Of a DNA stretch of 64,000 bases, positions 1 to 8,862 are shown one piece after another. A program made the translations under genes and the position numbers. How positions within the stretch are numbered: position 1 is the first letter of the stretch; each line of letters begins with the position of its first letter. The DNA is from Planctomycetota bacterium (GTDB lineage Bacteria > Planctomycetota > JAJSAM01 > JAJVHW01), in contig JAIOPE010000015.1 in the NCBI GenBank assembly GCA_021414065.1, positions 1-64,000 of the forward strand, in the 5' to 3' direction. The notes below the pieces were generated by a model that made no database searches, was not told the origin of the DNA, and worked only from the letters and a program-made list of their open reading frames with translations.

Positions 1-49
1 TCGACATCCACCTTGGCAAGGTGGCGCTCTACCACTGAGCTACACCCGC
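1..49 (-). tRNA. tRNA-Gly (anticodon GCC), 3' part cut off by window start
   Basis: Read on the minus strand, the sequence begins GCGGGTGTAGCTCAGTGG, with a normal acceptor 5' strand and D arm. The anticodon stem CCACC/GGTGG then encloses a 7-base loop, TTGCCAA, with anticodon GCC. The T arm and 3' acceptor strand lie outside the window. Identity follows directly from the anticodon. Confidence 0.93.
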
Positions 50-264
50 TCGGCCAAGTTCAAGCGGCGCATGGTGCGGACGGAGGGGCCGGGTGTCAAG
101 TCCGTGCCGACCGAGATCGTGGATGCCTCGGGATTCGGCGGTCGGCGGCGGCTCGCCGGGCACGGGATCGTGTCCGGCGGCGGGACAGCGTGGGTGTGTG
201 GGCGCCCGGCAGCGGCGGACGCGGGTCGTCGTCGGCCGCGTCCATCAACGGTTTACGAATTGCG

Positions 265-284
265 CGGGACAACGAACTGTCCCG
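265..284 (-). terminator. candidate hairpin terminator of the glycosyltransferase gene
   Basis: A perfect 7-bp stem, CGGGACA/TGTCCCG, with a 6-base loop lies 10 nt beyond the glycosyltransferase stop. There is no real T-run after it on the minus strand, so a terminator role is only a possibility. Confidence 0.35.
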
Positions 285-293
285 GCTCGGTAC

Positions 294-1493
294 TCAGGCG
301 GGCAGGAGGGACTCGCGGTGGGCGGCCTCGACGACCTCCTCAAGGCGCAGGGCGATGGACCAGTGGCTGTAGTTGTTGAGCATCGCCCGGCGGGCGCGGA
401 AGCCGAGGTGGTCACGGTCGGTCGGGCTCTCGAAGAGCTGGCCGATGCGGTCGGCCATGTCGTCCACCGAGTCGGCGACGATCAGGTCGGTGCCGGGAAG
501 AGCGTCGATGCCGACGAAGGCCTCGCTCGAAGCGAGAGTTGGAACGCCGAAGGTGAGCGACTCGAGGAGCTCATTGCGGACGCCACGGCTCACCCGGTGC
601 GGCACCACGGCGACCCAGCAGTTCGCGTAGAGTTCGCGCAGGTCGCGGACTCGGTCATCGACCATCACGCCGTCGATCGACGCGAGCGCGCGCACTTCCG
701 TGCCGGGGTTCCGTCCTGCGATGCGGAAGATCGCGTCGGAGTACCGCGCCTTCACCTTCGGGAAGACCTCCTTGGCGAACATGACAGCGGCGTGCTGGTT
801 CGGGAGATGGTCCATGTGCGCGGCGAACAGGATCGTCGGCACGCCCGACGGGCGGCGCAGAAGCGGGGCGTGCGGCGGAGCCGGCGTCTTCACCGACACG
901 ATCCGTCGGTTGCCGGGGCAGAGTCCGCGGAGCACCTCGGCCTCCGTGTCGGACGCCAGGATCACCCGCTGGTACTCCTTCGCTGCCTGGACCTCAAGCA
1001 TGCGAAGTCGTGCGGCCTCGCGGCGGAAGACGGCCGACGCAAGGAAGCCCTGCGCCTCGCCGTACTGTCGCCACCGGAGCGAAGAGACTTCGACCAGGTC
1101 GAGGAGCTTCGCGGTGTCAGGGAAGGCGCGGCCGTACGGAGCCATGGCGGCCCCGTAAGCGAAGACCACGTCGTAGCGACGTGTCTCGCTCAGGGCGTCG
1201 AGTCGTTCCATCAGGTCTCGGCTCTGGTACCTGCGGACGGCGAGCGGCTGCGTCGAGAGGACGTGCCGGGCAGACGCAGGCTCCACCGGCCGCATCGGCG
1301 GCGGGAGAATCTGGACGCGCGGACAGAACCGACGCATGAGGCGCCGGGCGTCCCACTCGGAGCCGTTTCCGCCGAAGGCGACCAGATCCACGTCGTGTCG
1401 CAGTGACAGGAAGCGGATCTGGTGGTAGGGCCGTACGTGCTCGCGGTCGAGCGCCGGGTACGGGATGCGTGGAGCGAGGTAGAGGATGCGCAC
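294..1493 (-). CDS. exosortase/PEP-CTERM-type glycosyltransferase (GT4 fold)
   Basis: A 399-residue cytoplasmic sugar transferase that probably acts in exopolysaccharide assembly. The start is the GTG giving VRILYLAPRIPYP, the usual N-terminus of the TIGR03087 family; the frame stays open 49 codons further upstream but that stretch has no family resemblance. Visible family signatures are LLDLVEVSSLRWRQYGE (about residue 131), the second Rossmann segment ILFAAHMDHLPNQHAA (221-236), IAGRNPG, and the donor-sugar region RGVRNELLESLTFGVPTLAS near the C-terminus. Family members usually sit in exosortase-linked polysaccharide clusters. Here neither neighbour is such a gene, so the acceptor is unknown. 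A tRNA-Gly lies just downstream. Confidence 0.85.
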   Translation of the reverse strand: MRILYLAPRIPYPALDREHVRPYHQIRFLSLRHDVDLVAFGGNGSEWDARRLMRRFCPRVQILPPPMRPVEPASARHVLSTQPLAVRRYQSRDLMERLDALSETRRYDVVFAYGAAMAPYGRAFPDTAKLLDLVEVSSLRWRQYGEAQGFLASAVFRREAARLRMLEVQAAKEYQRVILASDTEAEVLRGLCPGNRRIVSVKTPAPPHAPLLRRPSGVPTILFAAHMDHLPNQHAAVMFAKEVFPKVKARYSDAIFRIAGRNPGTEVRALASIDGVMVDDRVRDLRELYANCWVAVVPHRVSRGVRNELLESLTFGVPTLASSEAFVGIDALPGTDLIVADSVDDMADRIGQLFESPTDRDHLGFRARRAMLNNYSHWSIALRLEEVVEAAHRESLLPA

Positions 1494-1739
1494 GGGTATT
1501 CGTTTGTCTCCCGGCGTCGTCGGGCGGTCGAAGGCTGCCGACGTCGCACCTTTCGTGAAGCAAGTGTGATGCCGATCTCCCCAGCGGGCCGCCAGGCTGG
1601 ATCGGCGCGAGCAAGGTGCATCGTGTGGACGAATCTGCACGCCGTGTCGAGCCCGATGAACATCCAGATGGACAGCTCAAGATTCTCCACGCCCCCCTGC
1701 CGGGTTGACGTGGGCCCGGCGCGCGGTGAACCTCCATCC

Positions 1740-2126
1740 GTGGCGCACGCACTCGCCCGATCGATCCTCCTCGTCGCTTGCACGCTGCCCGCGCTCGCGG
1801 CCCGGTCCGCCGCAGACACTGTGATCCTCGAAGGGGGCAAGAAGCTCGAAGGCGTGGTGGTCTCGCGGAACGACGACGTGGTCGTCGTCAACCCCTGGAA
1901 CTCGCGCGACCCGGACATGACGTGGGAGATCCCGGACAAGAACCGCTACCCGCGGGACAAGGTGAAGGACGTCATCATCGAGGACGCCCCGCTCGTCGAG
2001 GCGCGGCGGCGGGCGGCCGAGCCCGGGATGGACATCGCGAAACGGCGCGACCTGGCCGACTACTGCGCGAAGCACGACCTGCCCGACGATGCGAAGCTCC
2101 ACCTGCGTCTCGCGAAGGCGATGTAA
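1740..2126 (+). CDS. N-terminal fragment of a split exported hydrolase (signal peptide + small N-terminal module)
   Basis: A GTG start gives a signal peptide (LARSILLVACTLPALAARSAA) followed by a short beta-rich module (TVILEGGKKLEGVVV ... DVIIED) of the kind often found at the N-terminus of planctomycete exported proteins. A similar module opens the exported protein at 6334-8196. The frame stops at TAA (2124-2126) after LRLAKAM, but the same frame continues without another stop through LRAAFEETGTAP into the hydrolase gene at 2163. The simplest reading is one gene of about 685 codons broken by a single nonsense change or base-call error. The short product alone has no recognisable activity. 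Confidence 0.6.
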   Translation: MAHALARSILLVACTLPALAARSAADTVILEGGKKLEGVVVSRNDDVVVVNPWNSRDPDMTWEIPDKNRYPRDKVKDVIIEDAPLVEARRRAAEPGMDIAKRRDLADYCAKHDLPDDAKLHLRLAKAM

Positions 2127-2162
2127 CTCCGCGCGGCGTTCGAAGAGACCGGCACGGCGCCG

Positions 2163-3797
2163 GTGCTCCCGGCGGGCGGCAAGGGCGACCCCGAGACGGA
2201 CCCGGAACTCCGGCGTCTGGAATCCGAGTACGTCAAGCTGACCGACGCTGCGGCGATCGACGCGCAGTGGAAGCTGATGACCGAGCGCTCCACGACGCGC
2301 AGTCGCGCATTCCTGGAGCGCGCCCGCCGATCCGCGAAGCAGCCGAAGGGCCGTCGCGACAGCGTTCCGATCACGGTTCGCAGCAAGGACGCGCCGGGCG
2401 GCACGTACTGCATCGTCGTCCCCGCGAGCTACGACCCTCTCGTCGCGACGCCGCTCGTCGTCGGCCTCCACGGCGGTGGACGAGGCGGCGCCGATCCGAA
2501 GCTCGTCACGGGCAAGGGCGAAGAGGCGATGAACTTCTATCAGGACCTCGCGGAGACGTGGGGCTGGATCGTCGTCTGTCCCTCGGCTCTCGCGGCCCCG
2601 TGGGCCGAGAAGGCGAACGAACCGCTGATCGACGGCGTGCTCGACGAGATGCGGATGCTCTTCAACGTGGACGAGACGCGCATCTACCTGACCGGCCACT
2701 CGATGGGCGGATTCGGCACGTGGTACTGGGGCCCGCTCCGGGCAGATGTGTGGGCCGGGATCGCGCCGTGCGCGGGCGGCGGCGGGCCGGGCGGCGTGGA
2801 CGGACTCGGGCTTCCGACGTACATCTACCACGGGAGCGACGACAACGTGGTCGGCGTCGAGAGCGACCGCAGCGCGGCGAAGGCGCTCCTGGGCGGGAAG
2901 AAGAAGGCGGACGCCGTGTACACCGAAGTCGGCAACATCGGCCACGGGTTCCCCGACTTCGTGCGGAAGGACATCTTCCGGTTTTTCGCGGGGCGCATGA
3001 AGGACCACGGGAAGAAGCGCGCTGTCGAGCCGGCGTCGTCGTTCCTGCGCAAGGTGGACAAAGAAGAGGTGCGCTGCTTCGGCGATCCTGGGGCCGCGCC
3101 CGCCTCGGGCGACGACGGCGACGCGAAGCTCGCGGACCTCGTCGCGAAGCTGGAGCGCGGCGGCGGTTCCGCCGTCGAGGCCGTCACCGAACTGGAGAAG
3201 CGGAGAGACGCGGCGACGGCGAAGGCTGTCGGGCGCGTGCTCCGCAACAAGAAGGCAGCGGCCGATGCGCGGGCCGCCGCCGCGCGCGCACTCGGCGGGA
3301 TTGCCGGCGCCGACGCGATCGTCGCGCTCGCCGCGGAGGCGGCGAACGAGGACTACCGGATCGTGGACGAGGTCGCAACGGCGCTCGGCCGCATCGGCGG
3401 ACTCCCGACGCTGGAACCGCTCCAGCGCGTCGCGAAGTCCCTCGGCGCGTTCTGCGACGCGTCGCTCATGGGCAACGAGTACTCGTTCACGGAGTACGAG
3501 GTCCGGTGCAAGAGCTTCGCGCGCCTCTGCACCGCGCTCGCGGCGACGGGCCAGGCCGAGCCCGCAACCGCGACGATCGAGCGCGAAGTCGTGGCTCGCA
3601 TCTTCCTGCCGAAGACGGCGTACAGCGTGCCGGTGGACTCCCGCTTCACGCAGATCCCGCCGCGCGCGCGGCTGGAACTCGCGACGGCGTTGCGCCCCGC
3701 GCTCGAGAAACTCGCGTCACCGCGCGCGTCGGAGATCCTCCGTGCCATCCGGGAGACATGGAAGGGCGAGCCGTCGCTCGTCGGCGCGTTGCAGTAG
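2163..3797 (+). CDS. alpha/beta hydrolase (feruloyl esterase/PHB depolymerase-like) with HEAT repeats; C-terminal part of split gene
   Basis: The product is an esterase-type serine hydrolase. Numbered from the GTG at 2163, it shows an oxyanion-hole loop HGGGRGG (103-109), nucleophile elbow GHSMGG (Ser180), an acid in HGSDDN (about 226) and His261 in GHGFPD. Residues about 310-430 are Ala-rich HEAT-like helices (ARAAAARALGGIAGADAIVAL), and the last 110 residues are unassigned. This GTG is only the first start after the in-frame TAA at 2124 in the same frame; no good ribosome-binding site precedes it. The natural protein probably begins at 1740 with a signal peptide. Without that it would be cytoplasmic. 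It converges on the helicase gene with a 7-bp gap. The substrate is unknown. Confidence 0.82.
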   Translation: MLPAGGKGDPETDPELRRLESEYVKLTDAAAIDAQWKLMTERSTTRSRAFLERARRSAKQPKGRRDSVPITVRSKDAPGGTYCIVVPASYDPLVATPLVVGLHGGGRGGADPKLVTGKGEEAMNFYQDLAETWGWIVVCPSALAAPWAEKANEPLIDGVLDEMRMLFNVDETRIYLTGHSMGGFGTWYWGPLRADVWAGIAPCAGGGGPGGVDGLGLPTYIYHGSDDNVVGVESDRSAAKALLGGKKKADAVYTEVGNIGHGFPDFVRKDIFRFFAGRMKDHGKKRAVEPASSFLRKVDKEEVRCFGDPGAAPASGDDGDAKLADLVAKLERGGGSAVEAVTELEKRRDAATAKAVGRVLRNKKAAADARAAAARALGGIAGADAIVALAAEAANEDYRIVDEVATALGRIGGLPTLEPLQRVAKSLGAFCDASLMGNEYSFTEYEVRCKSFARLCTALAATGQAEPATATIEREVVARIFLPKTAYSVPVDSRFTQIPPRARLELATALRPALEKLASPRASEILRAIRETWKGEPSLVGALQ

Positions 3798-3804
3798 TTC
3801 TCGA

Positions 3805-6267
3805 CTACTCGATGCCTTCGCCGAAGTCGTCGTCGGCAGGCGGCTGCGGCCGGGCGGCCGCCTCGCGCGTCGCCGACTTCCCGTGCTTTGGGCGATGGTG
3901 GACAGCGGGATGCGCGTCGTCGCGCACCGGTTCGACCGTGGGAGGTTTCGGTGCGACGTGCTCCGGCCGGTGGTGGTGGATCGCCACACCGGGCGGGACG
4001 TGCGCCTCGTCGAGGTCCGCGTCCGACGACGTGATGATCCCGTCCGGGTCTTCGACGGCGAGCGGGTCTTGGCCGAGTTCGAGCTGACGACGGGCGTCCA
4101 CCTCGTCGCGGTCCACCATCCTGCGGAGCTCTTTCAGCTTCGCCCGCAGGACGAACTCGTCGTCGCCGATTGCGCGCTCGATCTGCTTCGCGTACTGGAG
4201 GAGCTGCCGGAACCGGCGGACGATCTCGCCCTCGCTCGTGCTCGTCAGTTCGCGGCAACGCGCGAGCGCTTCGCCGTCGATCCACTTCTCGAGCACGGCG
4301 CTCATGCCGAAGTGCGGCTCCTGGACGAGTTGCGCGAGGCCCGCGTGCCACTCGGCGTCGCGCCACGCGCCGACGATGTCGATCGCTTCACGGCGGATCG
4401 CAGCCAGGTCACGGTCCTTCGGCGGCGCGACGGTCTCGTCCACCCGCGGCTCGTAGCTCGCGGCGAGCAGCACGGCGCCGATCCTGCGCGCGTCGAGCCG
4501 GTCGAAGAGTCCTGCGGCTCGCCACTCCGTGGCCTGGATCTCGTAACCGTTCACGTGCGACGCAAACCGGCCCTTGTCGGAGAGGCCGCCTTCGCGCGCG
4601 GTGTACCCGTGGCTCTTCAGCAGTTCGAGCCGAGTTCCGAGGATGCGCTCCTCGGCGCTGCGGCCCGTGTTCGCGCCGCGTCGGCGCGCGCGCTGGAACT
4701 TCGCGAAGCTCTTCTCGTAGGTCTCGACGACGCGGTCGCCCATGTGCTCGTAGAGCGACAGGATCGTGGAGTAGTTCGGATCGAAGCGTGACTCGACCGA
4801 CTCCGGCGGCCCCGTGAGCACGCGCTTCACGCCACGGCTCCGGTCCATCGCCGGGTCCACGCGGGAGATCACGAGTCCGTGCGTGTCGATCCCCTGGCGT
4901 CCGGCCCGGCCCGCCATCTGGCCGTACTCCCGGCAGAGCATGTAGTCCATGCGCTCGCCGTCGAACTTGCGCAGCGAGTCGAACGCGACCGCGCGTGCAG
5001 GCATGTTCACGCCGAGCGCGAAGGTCTCCGTGGCGAACAGCATCTTCACGAGACCCGACGTGAACAGGCGCTCAACGATCTCCTTGTGGATCGGGAGCAT
5101 GCCGGCGTGGTGGTACGCGACACCGGCCAACGCCATGCTGCGCAGTCGTTCGGACTCGACGGACTTCTCCATCTCGTACCGGCGGAAGAGGTCGTTCACC
5201 ATCTCTTCCATGAGATCGCCGTCGGCCGGGCTGAGCAGCGTGCGCTTGGCGTTCTCCAGAGCGTGGGTCTCACACGCCTTTCGACTGAAGCAGAAGTAGA
5301 GGAGCGGCAGCAGGCGTTCCCGCTCGAGCCAGTCGAGGAGCCGCGCGGGCGAGCGTTCACGCCGCATCCGCGAGCGCAGCCGGAGCGGCTGGTCGAGGAT
5401 CGTGCACGCCTGCTCCACGGGCACCGGCCCGTTGTCGGGCAGCCACGTGAGGTGATCGAGCGGCACCGGGCGTCGCGCCATCTCGACGACCGTGACTTCT
5501 TCGCCGCGGACCGACGCGATCCAGTCGGCCAGTTCGCCGACGTTCGGGATCGTCGCCGAGAGGCAGACGAGCCGCATCGTCTCCGGGGCGTGGATGATCG
5601 ACTCTTCCCACACGGTTCCGCGCTCGCGGTCGTCGAGGTAGTGGACCTCGTCGTGGATCACGAACTGGAACGTCGCGAGACGCTCCGGTTCGTCGAAGAG
5701 CGTGTTGCGGAACACCTCCGTGGTCATCACGAGCAACGGTGCGTCGCCGCGGATGACGACGTCGCCGGTCATGATCCCGACCTGGTCGCCGTGGCGCGCG
5801 CGGAAGTCCCGGAACTTCTGGTTCGAGAGCGCCTTCACCGGCGACGTGTAGACGACGCGGCGCCCCGCGGCGAACGCGGCGTCGATCGCGTAGTCCGCAA
5901 CGAGCGTCTTGCCGGCGCCCGTCGGCGCGGCCACGATCACGCTGTGTCCGGCGGCGATTGCGTCCACGGCGGCGGCCTGGAACGGGTACAGCTTGAGTCC
6001 GCGGAACTCGCGCTCGGTCGGGTTCAGTTCGGCAGGGCGGGGCGGCTCGGCGGGTGGGATGTATCGCGGAGGCGCGAACTTCGGCTCCGGTTCCGCGTTG
6101 TCGTTGCGCGGACGCATGCCCGGCCCGCCTCGGGGAGGTCCGCCGCCGCCTCCGCTGTTTCCACCACCGCCGCTTCCGTGCGGACGGAACCCGCCGGGGC
6201 GGTTTCCTCCCGGACGGTTGCCGCTGTGTTGTCCGCGTCCCAGTCGCTTGTGTCCGCCGCCTCGCAT
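3805..6267 (-). CDS. Ski2-like DEVH-box RNA helicase
   Basis: An 820-residue ATP-dependent RNA helicase of the Ski2/HelY type. Motifs in order are Walker A APTGAGKT (114-121), SPVKALSNQK (Ia), TTEVFRN, DEVH (206-209) followed by YLDD, SAT (III), then helicase C with ETFALGVNMPAR and QMAGRAGR. The C-terminal third matches the helical region downstream of the helicase core in this family. The first 60 residues are an extreme Gly/Asn/Arg/Pro-rich tail (repeated NRPGG), a likely RNA-binding or disordered extension. ATG at 6265-6267 is the only plausible start and includes this tail. Likely role: RNA unwinding in decay or ribosome maturation, inferred from the family. Confidence 0.92.
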   Translation of the reverse strand: MRGGGHKRLGRGQHSGNRPGGNRPGGFRPHGSGGGGNSGGGGGPPRGGPGMRPRNDNAEPEPKFAPPRYIPPAEPPRPAELNPTEREFRGLKLYPFQAAAVDAIAAGHSVIVAAPTGAGKTLVADYAIDAAFAAGRRVVYTSPVKALSNQKFRDFRARHGDQVGIMTGDVVIRGDAPLLVMTTEVFRNTLFDEPERLATFQFVIHDEVHYLDDRERGTVWEESIIHAPETMRLVCLSATIPNVGELADWIASVRGEEVTVVEMARRPVPLDHLTWLPDNGPVPVEQACTILDQPLRLRSRMRRERSPARLLDWLERERLLPLLYFCFSRKACETHALENAKRTLLSPADGDLMEEMVNDLFRRYEMEKSVESERLRSMALAGVAYHHAGMLPIHKEIVERLFTSGLVKMLFATETFALGVNMPARAVAFDSLRKFDGERMDYMLCREYGQMAGRAGRQGIDTHGLVISRVDPAMDRSRGVKRVLTGPPESVESRFDPNYSTILSLYEHMGDRVVETYEKSFAKFQRARRRGANTGRSAEERILGTRLELLKSHGYTAREGGLSDKGRFASHVNGYEIQATEWRAAGLFDRLDARRIGAVLLAASYEPRVDETVAPPKDRDLAAIRREAIDIVGAWRDAEWHAGLAQLVQEPHFGMSAVLEKWIDGEALARCRELTSTSEGEIVRRFRQLLQYAKQIERAIGDDEFVLRAKLKELRRMVDRDEVDARRQLELGQDPLAVEDPDGIITSSDADLDEAHVPPGVAIHHHRPEHVAPKPPTVEPVRDDAHPAVHHRPKHGKSATREAAARPQPPADDDFGEGIE

Positions 6268-6333
6268 GGGGCCATCATCGCCCGCCGCAGGTCACGGCGA
6301 CGAGGAGGATGAGGGAGAGCGTCCCGGGCGCGT

Positions 6334-8196
6334 TCAGCGGCGCGTGATCTCGATTGCCGAGATCGGGCCCTTCGGGTCCACGTAGGCCGTGACACGCAGG
6401 CCGTCCACGCTCTCGGAGATCAGCTCGCGCGCCCGGTCGTCACCGTCGTCCACGGGCTTCGGCTTCACGTCTGTGCCGAACCAGATCTCGGCCGCGCTCA
6501 GGTTCTCGTCGGCCGACGTGCCCACGCGAAGACCGAGGACGTCGCGCGCGTAGGGAGGTGCGACGTACACGTGCGTCACGACGGTTCCGTCGGTGACGAA
6601 GGAGATGCCCTTCGCGAGGCTCTCCAGCAACGCGTGGGCGGCGGCGGCGGGCATGCCGGGAAGGATGGGGAGTCCGACGGACTCCGGCGTGAACCGACGC
6701 GCAGCCGCGAACACGTCGGCTTCCGTGGCCGGCTCCCACGCAACGACCGAGTCGAACGGGACGATCGCGCAGCCATCGTCGGTCTTCACGGCGACGGCGT
6801 ACGCGGTGACCGCCTCGACCACGGAAGCGAACGAGCGCTCCACGCGGGCGTCGCCGTAGCTTTCGCCGCCGCGCAGTCGCACGCGTCCGCCGACTGCGGT
6901 CGTCCGTGCCATGGGCCGCCACTGGAGCGGGATCCGGCGGACTTCGGCGATCGGTCCGTCGAGCGGGACGATGGTGTCGGCCTCGCCGTCGGCGTCCGTG
7001 TCGAGGCGCAACTGGTGCTCCATGCGATCGACGAAACGCCCGACCAGTTCGCGTCCGTCCGGCCAGTAGACGAGGCCCACCGGCTCGTCGCGTTCGAGAT
7101 CGGCGAGGGCCCGGTCCACTCCGACACTTCGGAGTAGGCCGTCCACCTGCACGACGTGCGCGCACGGAACATCGACCGCCTTCGGGGCGCCCTCATCGAC
7201 GGGCAGGCTGAGGCGCACGCTCGATCCTTCGACTCCGCCGAAGCGACCGCTCGCCGTGGTCCCGTCGTCGAGGAGGATGCGGAGCCAGTCGCCTTCGTCC
7301 ACTCCTTCGAGCAGGCGGACGCGCGACGACTCGTCTTTCACGGTGACGTGCCGTTGCACGTCGGCGAGTCGGAGCGTGAGGCGCCGCGGGGCGTCGGCGA
7401 CCGTCATCGTGAGCGACGCGGAGGACGCTCCGCCGAGGTCGAACCTGGTCCACGATCTGCGGCCGAGGACAAGTCCCGACGTCGCGGCGGCGAACGCGGC
7501 GGGTGGCTCGAACACGATCACCTGCGTACCACGTGCCGACTTGGCGAGTTGCGCGCCGCCGACGGACTCACGTTCCTGCTCGCGGCGCAGTTCGCTCTCG
7601 GACTTCACCGGCGGCGCCTCGGCTACCGCTCTGTCGGCGCCGGGATCCGTGCGGCGCTTCAGCGTCGCCGCCTTGCGGCGGGCGAGTCGGGCAGCGGCGT
7701 CGCTCGCTTCCTGCTCCGCCCGCGCCTTCGCCTCGTCGTCTCTGCGCTTCGCGGCGGCCGCGGCGTCTTCGGCAACGGGCGTCTGCGCGCCCGGTGCGGC
7801 GGTGGACGGGGTGCCGGAGCCGTTGGCCGCCGCCCCGCGAGCCGCACCCGCCGGCGCGGTCGCGCCGCCGGACGCAGACGGTGACGGAGGCGGCGACGAT
7901 GACGGCGACGGAGACGGTGAAGCCGACGGTGAGGGTGACGGCGACTTCACTGCGGGCGTCGTCTGCTTCGGCGTCGCCTCGACGACGTCCTTCCCATTGA
8001 TCTTTGCCACGTCAGCCCTCGGCACGCGCAGCGTGCCGAGATCGGCGGTCTCGATCACGAAGTGCGTCGGGTCCTCGGAGACGATTCGTCCCTCGTAGCG
8101 CGAACCGGTGCGGGTGACGATCTCGTCGGCCCGGACCGCCGTGGCGGCTGCGAGCACGGCGGCCAGCGCGAGGGGCAGAACATGGGAACGCTTCAT
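6334..8196 (-). CDS. large exported protein with N-terminal beta module and Ser/Pro linker, unknown function
   Basis: A 620-residue exported protein. The start ATG (MKRSHVLPLALAAVLAAATAVRA) follows GGAGA and gives a standard signal peptide. After cleavage comes a short module (DEIVTRTGSRYEGRIV ... INGKDV) like the one in the split hydrolase at 1740. Next is a low-complexity linker of about 60 residues made of Ser-Pro-Ser runs (genomic 7850-7950, a GAC/GGN-rich repeat), then an Ala/Lys/Arg-rich coiled-coil-like segment. The remaining ~400 residues are beta-rich and contain SRVRLLEGVDEGDWLRILLDDG-type repeats. I recognise no enzyme family. It is divergent from the lipoprotein gene at 8435, with a 238-bp shared control region. 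Confidence 0.8.
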   Translation of the reverse strand: MKRSHVLPLALAAVLAAATAVRADEIVTRTGSRYEGRIVSEDPTHFVIETADLGTLRVPRADVAKINGKDVVEATPKQTTPAVKSPSPSPSASPSPSPSSSPPPSPSASGGATAPAGAARGAAANGSGTPSTAAPGAQTPVAEDAAAAAKRRDDEAKARAEQEASDAAARLARRKAATLKRRTDPGADRAVAEAPPVKSESELRREQERESVGGAQLAKSARGTQVIVFEPPAAFAAATSGLVLGRRSWTRFDLGGASSASLTMTVADAPRRLTLRLADVQRHVTVKDESSRVRLLEGVDEGDWLRILLDDGTTASGRFGGVEGSSVRLSLPVDEGAPKAVDVPCAHVVQVDGLLRSVGVDRALADLERDEPVGLVYWPDGRELVGRFVDRMEHQLRLDTDADGEADTIVPLDGPIAEVRRIPLQWRPMARTTAVGGRVRLRGGESYGDARVERSFASVVEAVTAYAVAVKTDDGCAIVPFDSVVAWEPATEADVFAAARRFTPESVGLPILPGMPAAAAHALLESLAKGISFVTDGTVVTHVYVAPPYARDVLGLRVGTSADENLSAAEIWFGTDVKPKPVDDGDDRARELISESVDGLRVTAYVDPKGPISAIEITRR

Positions 8197-8434
8197 GGAC
8201 ACGGTCTCCGGGTCACATTCCCGGATCGGCGCCGCGGGGGCGCCAGCTTGACCCGGCGCCTCCCGGCGCACGCACCTCGGTCGGCGATCTTCCGCCGCGG
8301 AGCCGAACTGGTCGGGGGTGAACCGTTTTCCACCGCTACCTGTCGTGGCCCGGGCGGATTCCACCTTCCGCGCCTGAGCTCCGCCGCGTAGACTCCCCGG
8401 TCGTCACCTGACTCACGCTCACGGAGGGTCTCTC

Positions 8435-8773
8435 ATGCGCATCCGCCTCGTCCCCGCTCTCGCCGCCGCTTCGCTCGGCCTCGTGCTCGCCGCGTCCACG
8501 GGTTGCCGGACCATGACCGACGCCTACGGTTGGGCGTTCCTGAGCGGCGAGATGATCACGTACGATCAGTACCAGACGATCGACCCCGAGGCGTCGCCGA
8601 AGCCGACTGCCGACGACGTGATCAACACCCTCGGCAAGCCGATGGCGATCCACGACCGCAACGGAGCGCGCGTGCGGATCGACTATCACGCGTATGGCCT
8701 CGACGACTCGCTCAAGCGCGCCGAGTTCCATTTCGATAAGAACGAGAAGCTTGTGAAGAAGGAACTCTGGTAG
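8435..8773 (+). CDS. small BamE/SmpA-like outer-membrane lipoprotein
   Basis: A 112-residue lipoprotein. The N-terminus MRIRLVPALAAASLGLVLAASTGC is a lipoprotein signal, with the lipid-attachment Cys at residue 24. The mature part carries the BamE/SmpA pattern: PTADDVINTLGKP (turn after a helix) followed by strands ending AEFHFDKNEKLVKKELW, where the family has F..G.V. In proteobacteria BamE helps insert beta-barrel proteins; here only the fold is suggested. The start has a GGAGG at 8421-8425. A TAGACT hexamer at 8388-8393 could be its -10. A strong terminator follows at 8796. Confidence 0.72.
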   Translation: MRIRLVPALAAASLGLVLAASTGCRTMTDAYGWAFLSGEMITYDQYQTIDPEASPKPTADDVINTLGKPMAIHDRNGARVRIDYHAYGLDDSLKRAEFHFDKNEKLVKKELW

Positions 8774-8795
8774 ATCCCTCCGGACCACGTCTCGC

Positions 8796-8834
8796 GACGG
8801 CCGCGGCCCTTGGGGTCGCGGCCGTCTCGCTTTT
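8796..8834 (+). terminator. intrinsic terminator after the BamE-like lipoprotein gene
   Basis: A 14-bp GC-rich stem (GACGGCCGCGGCCC pairing with GGGTCGCGGCCGTC, one G-T pair) with a 3-nt loop is followed by TCGCTTTT. It starts 22 nt after the lipoprotein stop and ends 28 nt before the next start. Confidence 0.8.
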
Positions 8835-8862
8835 CTGGGCGCTGACGGACGCACCCCCGCCG

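Noticed and set aside
8767..8862. CTG start giving the PHP protein a signal peptide
   Set aside because: The hydrophobic stretch is encoded by a clear intrinsic terminator and no ATG, GTG or TTG exists upstream; kept as a finding, not as the annotated start.
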